Made by a program: the position numbers and the translations under genes. Below are positions 40,602-45,154 of a stretch of 45,154 nt of DNA, piece after piece; the stretch's first letter is position 1; each line of letters starts with the position of its first letter. The notes under the pieces are model-generated. The model saw only the letters and a program-made list of their open reading frames with translations. It searched no databases and had not been told where the DNA came from. The stretch is from an uncultured Lachnospiraceae bacterium (GTDB taxonomy: Bacteria; Bacillota; Clostridia; Lachnospirales; Lachnospiraceae), in contig CAJUDE010000055.1 in NCBI GenBank assembly GCA_910585295.1, positions 1 through 45,154 on the forward strand, written 5' to 3'.

Positions 40602-41681
40602 ATGATAGATAATTTTCCGTTTGGGCAGATTGTGGAGCCATTGCTGGAGTGGTTCCAGGGGAATGCAAGGGCGCTGCCCTGGAGGGAAGAGCCGACGCCA
40701 TACCGGGTGTGGGTGTCAGAAATTATGCTGCAGCAGACCAGGGTGGAGGCAGTGAAGCCATATTTTGAACGTTTTACCAATGCTTTGCCGGATGTGCAGT
40801 CATTAGCTGGCTGTGAAGAAGAAAGGCTGCTAAAGCTCTGGGAAGGGCTTGGGTATTATAACCGGGTAAGGAATATGCAGGCTGCGGCTAAGGAAGTAGT
40901 GGAGCATTATGGCGGGGCTTTGCCGGCAGATTATAAAGAATTGCTGAAATTAAAAGGCATTGGGCATTATACGGCAGGCGCGATTGCCTCAATCGCTTAT
41001 GGGATCCCTGTCCCGGCGGTGGATGGGAATGTCCTTCGCATTATAACCAGGGTTTGTGCAGATAATTCTGACATTATGAAACAGTCTGTACGGACAAAAG
41101 TAGAACAAACCTTACAGGGAATTATGCCTGGCAATTATGCCAGCGCATTTAACCAGGCATTGATGGAATTAGGCGCTACTGTCTGCCTGCCTAATGGAAC
41201 CCCAAAGTGCCACAACTGCCCTTGGCAGGGTTTTTGTGAAGCCAGAAATAAGGGGCTTTGGGCAGAGCTGCCTGTGAAAAGCAAGGCGAAGCCCAGAAAA
41301 ATAGAGGAAAAGACTGTTTTTGTCATCAGGGATGGGGAGAAGGTGGTGCTTCGCAAAAGGCCGCAGAAAGGGCTTTTAGCCGGCATGTATGAATTCCCAA
41401 ATGCAAGCGGGCATCTGACGGAGGAAGAGGCGCTGCTTTGGGCTAAGGGGCAAAACCTGTCCCCCATCCGTATCCAAAAGCTAGAGCCAGCGAAACATAT
41501 TTTTTCCCATGTAGAGTGGCATATGGCTGGGTACGTCATTCGTGTGGATGAGCTTTCAGAAGAAAAAGGGGACATGCTGTTCGTGGAGGCGGCGGAATCG
41601 GAGGAGCGTTATCCGATCCCGGCGGCTTTTAGCGCGTATACAAAATATATGGATATCCGGCTTGGGAATGAGAGGTTTTAA
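40602..41681 (+). CDS. mutY: A/G-specific adenine DNA glycosylase
   Basis: A 359-aa repair enzyme removing adenine opposite 8-oxoguanine. HhH-GPD fold: the catalytic glutamate Glu40 in VSEIMLQQT, helix-hairpin-helix LKLKGIGHYTAGAI (115-128), catalytic aspartate Asp141 in PAVDGNV, and the 4Fe-4S cluster Cys195, 203, 206 and 212 (CX7CX2CX5C). The C-terminal NUDIX-like 8-oxoG recognition domain begins near residue 235 (VFVIRDGEKVVLRKR). A TATAAT (40550-40555) lies upstream. Its stop overlaps the stop of the convergent gene in the sequence TTAA. Confidence 0.95.
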   Translation: MIDNFPFGQIVEPLLEWFQGNARALPWREEPTPYRVWVSEIMLQQTRVEAVKPYFERFTNALPDVQSLAGCEEERLLKLWEGLGYYNRVRNMQAAAKEVVEHYGGALPADYKELLKLKGIGHYTAGAIASIAYGIPVPAVDGNVLRIITRVCADNSDIMKQSVRTKVEQTLQGIMPGNYASAFNQALMELGATVCLPNGTPKCHNCPWQGFCEARNKGLWAELPVKSKAKPRKIEEKTVFVIRDGEKVVLRKRPQKGLLAGMYEFPNASGHLTEEEALLWAKGQNLSPIRIQKLEPAKHIFSHVEWHMAGYVIRVDELSEEKGDMLFVEAAESEERYPIPAAFSAYTKYMDIRLGNERF

Positions 41682-42253
41682 CAGGAGCGCTTTCCCATTG
41701 TTCCCTCATCTTCTTTGCGCATAAGGAATACGGTTAACTTGATGATAAAAAGGTAGAAACCTATTTGGCTTAGGGAAAATAACCTCTTAATCTTTTGGCT
41801 TTCTATCCCAGTGGCAATTAGGTTTTTACTATATGTATTGACCCTGGAAAAATCAACAAAATAGTCTTGCAATATGTTTTCAGGGAAATACATATAATCA
41901 AAGATACGGTTGGCTTTCAATTCCCGTGTTCCATTTTCATTTCCGCGATAAAAATCGAGTGGGAGTACAGGGACAATGTTTATTAAATTTTTTTGGTCTA
42001 TATGGCAGGAGGTGGAAATAACCATTCCCTTTGCCTTGAAAATTTGTTGGGTTCCATCTTCTTTAAAATAAGAAAAGGGAATCTCGGATATAATATCACC
42101 TTGTGATAGGGATGGTAACTGTTTTGGCAGCAATAATTCAAAACAGTTGCCATTTTTGTAAAATTGAGAAATTGCTGCTTTCGCTTTGTCTTTCGCTTCT
42201 GGGTCAACAGAGGGGAGTATGCTATCAACAAAGTCAATCAGCTCATTCAGCAT
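41678..42253 (-). CDS. Hypothetical protein, minus cassette gene 3
   Basis: A 191-aa protein I do not recognise. ATG 42253 overlaps the preceding gene's stop by one base (TAATG), hence tight coupling; a TTG at 42262 is possible. The N-terminal helical part is followed by a beta-rich middle (LSQGDIISEIPFSYFKEDG, then MVISTSCHIDQKN and IVPVLPLDFYRG) reminiscent of small barrel proteins with an S-x-x-C-D/H-I motif. The C-terminal end has a hydrophobic helix (GFYLFIIKLTVFL) and a polar tail. It reads convergently into mutY and the two share TTAA for their stops. Confidence 0.65.
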   Translation of the reverse strand: MLNELIDFVDSILPSVDPEAKDKAKAAISQFYKNGNCFELLLPKQLPSLSQGDIISEIPFSYFKEDGTQQIFKAKGMVISTSCHIDQKNLINIVPVLPLDFYRGNENGTRELKANRIFDYMYFPENILQDYFVDFSRVNTYSKNLIATGIESQKIKRLFSLSQIGFYLFIIKLTVFLMRKEDEGTMGKRSC

Positions 42254-42621
42254 TAATCCCAAAAGTTATGTCCAGTTGGCATAGATATGCCATCAATGCA
42301 CGTTTGTATGCCGTCTTGTTCAGCAATTGTTGCTCCCCTCATATTGCCAAACAAAATTTCTGCTTCTTTTTCTAAGCCTGATTTATTTATAGTTGATAAA
42401 TAATTAACCAATGTGGTAGAATCAGTCCCATAACTGTTATTTGCCGTTTCACAAAATGCCATATTTTGGAACTGGTGTGCGGCGGTTGATGAATTGGAAC
42501 TGGCTATTGCGTAGGCCGCCAATCCTACAATAACTATGCTGCTGCTCCGGGGCCTAAGATTGCTCCAGATTCCAATTCCACTGGATTTCCCATCTGTTAA
42601 TATGATATTGTTGTTGTTCAT
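42253..42621 (-). CDS. Hypothetical protein with one membrane helix, minus cassette gene 2
   Basis: A 122-aa protein. Asn-rich start, then a likely membrane segment at about 28-41 (SIVIVGLAAYAIAS), then a polar region with NSSTAAHQFQNMAFCETANN and a helical end. No domain recognised. It begins immediately after the stop of the first gene (TAAATG) and its own stop overlaps the start of the third, so the three are one operon. It could be a membrane-anchored or pore-type partner (inference only). Confidence 0.6.
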   Translation of the reverse strand: MNNNNIILTDGKSSGIGIWSNLRPRSSSIVIVGLAAYAIASSNSSTAAHQFQNMAFCETANNSYGTDSTTLVNYLSTINKSGLEKEAEILFGNMRGATIAEQDGIQTCIDGISMPTGHNFWD

Positions 42622-43350
42622 TTAATACACCCCTGATTCAATGGATTTTTTTAATTTATTATTGATGATTTCAGTTGTTAAATCAATTAACCCATGGAAA
42701 TTTTGTTTTGCCGAATAGTAGCCTTTTTGCTGGTTATAAGAATATCTGTCATTGACATCCAATAATATGCTGACGGTGTGTGCCGTAAGGTTATCATCTG
42801 TAAAATTGCCAGAGCTACTATCGTCTGTATTGCCAAAAATGCGGACACTTTGCAGTGTAATATTTACATAGTATTTTTCTTGTTCAACGTATGTGTATTT
42901 CACCATTAAATCGTCCAGATTGCTGGCAGGTTCCCTTCCAAATAAATTTTGAAACAATTTTTTATTTCCATCTTTTTGTATATCATCCCATATGATGTTT
43001 GCAACTATTCCCATATATTTGTAGTTTTGCATTGTGATGGTATCAAGGAATTTGAAAACATCTGTAAGCCTGGAATTAATATAGCTTTCGCACAATTTCC
43101 AGTCTTCTAGATAATTACCACTATATTTAGTATGGAAATTAGCGGCCTCTGGGGCAATCCCTAATTGGGAATGTTCTCCCTTTGTTGTAATAATAATACG
43201 GGGAATCTCTGAGGGCGCTTCATCTGGAATGGGCAAAATATTTGCTTCATTGAAATTTTTTTTTAGGGGTTCGTTATTTAAAATATATTGTTTTTTGATG
43301 TTTTCACATCTTTCAAACATAATGTTGACTGAAGAATTTCGTATAGTCAT
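42622..43350 (-). CDS. Hypothetical protein, minus cassette gene 1
   Basis: A 242-aa soluble protein, first in the minus-strand operon; ATG 43350 (MTIRNSSVNIMFERCENIKK) is preceded by GAGGTGG and a promoter. A mixed alpha/beta pattern is visible: PRIIITTKGEHSQLGIAPEA, VFKFLDTITMQNYKYMGIVA, KYYVNITLQSVRIFG and a long C-terminal helix. The layout (a beta-strand with a GI(A/S)P patch followed by a long sequence on a ligand of own family) faintly recalls TIGR04255-type proteins, but the match is not convincing. Function unknown; AT-rich composition suggests acquisition. Confidence 0.65.
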   Translation of the reverse strand: MTIRNSSVNIMFERCENIKKQYILNNEPLKKNFNEANILPIPDEAPSEIPRIIITTKGEHSQLGIAPEAANFHTKYSGNYLEDWKLCESYINSRLTDVFKFLDTITMQNYKYMGIVANIIWDDIQKDGNKKLFQNLFGREPASNLDDLMVKYTYVEQEKYYVNITLQSVRIFGNTDDSSSGNFTDDNLTAHTVSILLDVNDRYSYNQQKGYYSAKQNFHGLIDLTTEIINNKLKKSIESGVY

Positions 43351-43386
43351 TTGTCCCACCTCTCAGGTTTTAATCCTTTTTTATTT

Positions 43387-43416
43387 AGTATAACCTATTT
43401 TTTAGTTTATGTACAA
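43387..43416 (-). promoter_or_regulatory. Promoter for the minus-strand cassette
   Basis: On the minus strand TTGTAC (43416-43411), 18 nt, then TATACT (43392-43387), 37 nt before ATG 43350. Confidence 0.65.
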
Positions 43417-43476
43417 TGGACTTTTTTGCGATAATGGTATATTGCCGTTAGGCATCTGTGTTTTGAGGACTGGCGG

Positions 43477-43505
43477 TTGCAAAATCATTTTTTATATTAT
43501 ATAAT
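43477..43505 (+). promoter_or_regulatory. Promoter for the DUF6056-like gene
   Basis: TTGCAA (43477-43482), a 17-nt spacer, then TATAAT (43500-43505), 54 nt before the TTG start. Confidence 0.7.
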
Positions 43506-43558
43506 CATAACGGTAAAAGGGGGAATTTAGCAAATTTTAGCAAAAAGGAGGAAAAAGG

Positions 43559-44957
43559 TTGGAAGAGTTGAGAAAGGGGAGGTTGAGGGGGCAGGGCTTT
43601 ATAGAAAGAACCTTGCAGCCAAGGGCCTTGTTTTACCTTGTAGGGATTTTGGTAGTGTTTTTATACCATTTGAAGTTTGACCTTTCCTATGGTGATGTTG
43701 TGAATTCTTATGGGAATGTGCTGAAAAGGGGAAGTGAATATTTCCCGCAAGATGGGAATGTTTTGGAGGCAATGTATAACTTTACCGTATTCCATTATAC
43801 CGGATGGTCTTCTAGGAACGTCGTTGAAATTGTGCTGATTATTGTTGGGGCTTTGCCTGCCATTTACTGGCATATATTGGATATTGGGATGGTTATGCTA
43901 ATTGGCTATTGCCTGGAAAACCTAGTGCCTATCAAAGACCAAAAGATAAAATATATGGTGATGTTTTCTTTTCTTATGATGTATTATGTTGTGGGCATGC
44001 GTTCTGCCGGATGGATTGCTGTTACGATTAATTATAGCTGGGTAGTTGCGGCGGCATTGTATATGTTCCTGATTGTCCAGAAAATTCGGGGGGGGGCAAA
44101 GAGTTTCCAAGGCATCTTATGCCTTAGCCTTGCTGGCGGCTTTCTATGCCATGAACCAGGAACAAATGTGCGGAATGTCGCTTTTGGTGCTGGGGATTTT
44201 TCTAGCGAGAGATGCTTACAATAGAAAATTAAAGAAATCAATCCTTCCATTTTTTTTGTTAAACATTGCTGAGTTTGTGTGGATCCTTACTTGTCCAGGC
44301 AATGCATGCCGGAAAAATATGGAAATTTCCTCTTACTTTCCTAGTTATGGGACTTATAGTTTTATAGATAAAGTATACGAGGGCGTCTGTTCCTTGCTGA
44401 AAGCCCTGTTTGATATATGGGGCATGGTTATTATTACGGTGGCTTTCCTGTTGCTGTTGCTTTATTTGGCTTTACGGGAAAAAGCCCCAACGGCGGTTAA
44501 GCTTACGCTAGCCTTCCCATTGTGTTATATAATAGTAAAACTAATATGTACAAAAGGCATGGCGATATTGGAAAAGCCTTTACCCGCCATTTTTGCGGAT
44601 TACCGCCTAAGCGCGCCGGCGGCAATTGCAGGGTGCTTGGCGTTGGCCTGCATGTTTGCGGCTTGCTGGTATGTGACTAGGGGAATGGGGGGACAACTGG
44701 AATTTTTGGGCATTTTATGTTCAGCGGCGGCGACAAAAGTTGTGTTGGGCTTTTCCCTTGCCTTTCAGGTGTCTGGCGAACGTACGTCTATATTCCTTGC
44801 GTTTACATTAATTTTTGCTTCGTTGTTTTTGATTGGGAAAAATGAGCCGCTGTTCCAATTTCTGGGGGAAAAGAAATTTTTGCTGGGGCTTGGGGCTATG
44901 GATGTGATGTTATTTTTGCGGAATTACTATCTTATTGTATCGGAGAAAGTAATTTAG
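43559..44957 (+). pseudogene. Polytopic membrane protein (DUF6056-like) split at a G9 tract
   Basis: A TTG start with AAAAGGAGGAAAAAGG before it opens a hydrophobic protein. The frame shifts at nine G at 44088-44096: in the present sequence translation leaves the reading frame and stops at 44224, while the rest of the gene (to 44957) is open in the next frame with no own start. Eight G would restore one 465-aa protein, QKIRGG then QRVSKASYALALLAAFYAMN. The restored protein has ten or more helices. The N-terminal YGDVVNSYGN... and WSSRNVVEIVL pattern recalls the DUF6056 membrane family. A G tract of this length suggests phase variation or an indel error. No function known for the family. Confidence 0.65.
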
Positions 44958-44974
44958 CGTAGGGATACATTGAA

Positions 44975-45154
44975 AGTCAAATACCCCGCAGCAAGCTACG
45001 GGGCATGACCTAACTTGTTCTTTCCGCCCCAAGGGGCGGGGTATTTGGTCTGCACTCCGTTTCGGTCGGCGCTGAACGTGTGCCGCTGGCACACAGCGCC
45101 CCTCGCGGCATTCGCCAAATATCCGCGCGAGCGCGGCTGCTTGGCTCATTGCTC
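44975..45154 (+). repeat. Dispersed structured repeat, copy C (extended, cut by window end)
   Basis: The perfect 12-bp inverted pair CAAATACCCCGC / GCGGGGTATTTG flanks AGCAAGCTACGGGGC. It then carries an extra segment absent from copies A and B, folding as GGCGCT-GAAC-GTGTGCC-GCT-GGCACAC-AGCGCC, and rejoins copy B at CCTCGCGGCATTCGCC, ending with the nested GCCAA...CCGCG-CGAG-CGCGG...TTGGC hairpin. It lies 18 nt after the DUF6056-like gene and continues past the window. Confidence 0.88.

Noticed and set aside
42622..43350. TIGR04255-family assignment for the first minus-cassette protein
   Set aside because: Only a vague resemblance; the usual conserved (R)YIN-type segment of that family is not visible.

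Overview
The window reads as chromosomal DNA of an anaerobic Firmicute of the class Clostridia, most likely a Lachnospiraceae-type gut organism. Support comes from strong AGGAGG-type ribosome binding sites, sigma-A promoters of the TTGACA-17-TATAAT type, a long-form (type 2) PyrF, a PyrK/PyrD-1B dihydroorotate dehydrogenase, DUF1653 and DUF6142 proteins, and a VanG-type cluster. I ran no database search; names rest on motifs and family knowledge.

Layout. (1) 1-3.8 kb is accessory DNA: the remains of an IS1182-family transposase, a possible tRNA 3' remnant, decayed minus-strand small ORFs, a small HTH regulator and a 60-aa protein, a fused Imm26-Imm51 polyimmunity protein, and a YefM/YoeB toxin-antitoxin pair whose promoter carries a dyad. 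(2) 3.8-12.9 kb is one chemosensory operon: histidine kinase with a C-terminal HPt-like domain, response regulator/HD-GYP, CheR, CheB, a CheY-like receiver, CheA, CheW and a transducer with almost no extracytoplasmic domain. No flagellar gene is present. (3) 13.0-16.2 kb has a KtrB/KtrA potassium transporter, a PAP2 phosphatase and a DUF1653 protein. (4) 16.3-23.4 kb is the pyrimidine operon pyrC-pyrF-pyrK-pyrD, then an unrelated three-gene cassette ending in a PIN-like nuclease, then pyrE. (5) 23.4-26.5 kb has small membrane proteins, a VanZ-like protein and an M29 aminopeptidase. (6) 26.7-31.8 kb has a six-helix membrane chemoreceptor and purE-purM-purN-purD. (7) 32.2-40.5 kb is a VanG-type glycopeptide resistance locus: vanR, vanS, then a dead type II restriction-modification pair, then vanG, vanXY, and a VanT split into membrane (vanTm) and racemase (vanTr) proteins. 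(8) 40.6-45.1 kb has mutY, a convergent three-gene minus-strand cassette of unknown function, and a membrane protein gene broken at a G9 tract.

A roughly 150-bp structured repeat occurs three times in the same orientation (22.4, 31.8 and 45.0 kb), each just after the 3' end of a gene or cassette, with a short inverted fragment after vanTr.

How genes work together: PyrC/K/D/E/F supply UMP and PurE/M/N/D are steps of IMP synthesis. VanS/VanR should sense glycopeptides and drive vanG-vanXY-vanTm-vanTr, which would make D-Ser, make D-Ala-D-Ser and remove D-Ala-ended precursors. A direct repeat with 22-bp periodicity just upstream of vanG is a good VanR operator candidate. The best leads for undescribed biology are the PIN cassette inside the pyr operon, the minus-strand cassette beside mutY, the dispersed repeat, and the G-tract switch.
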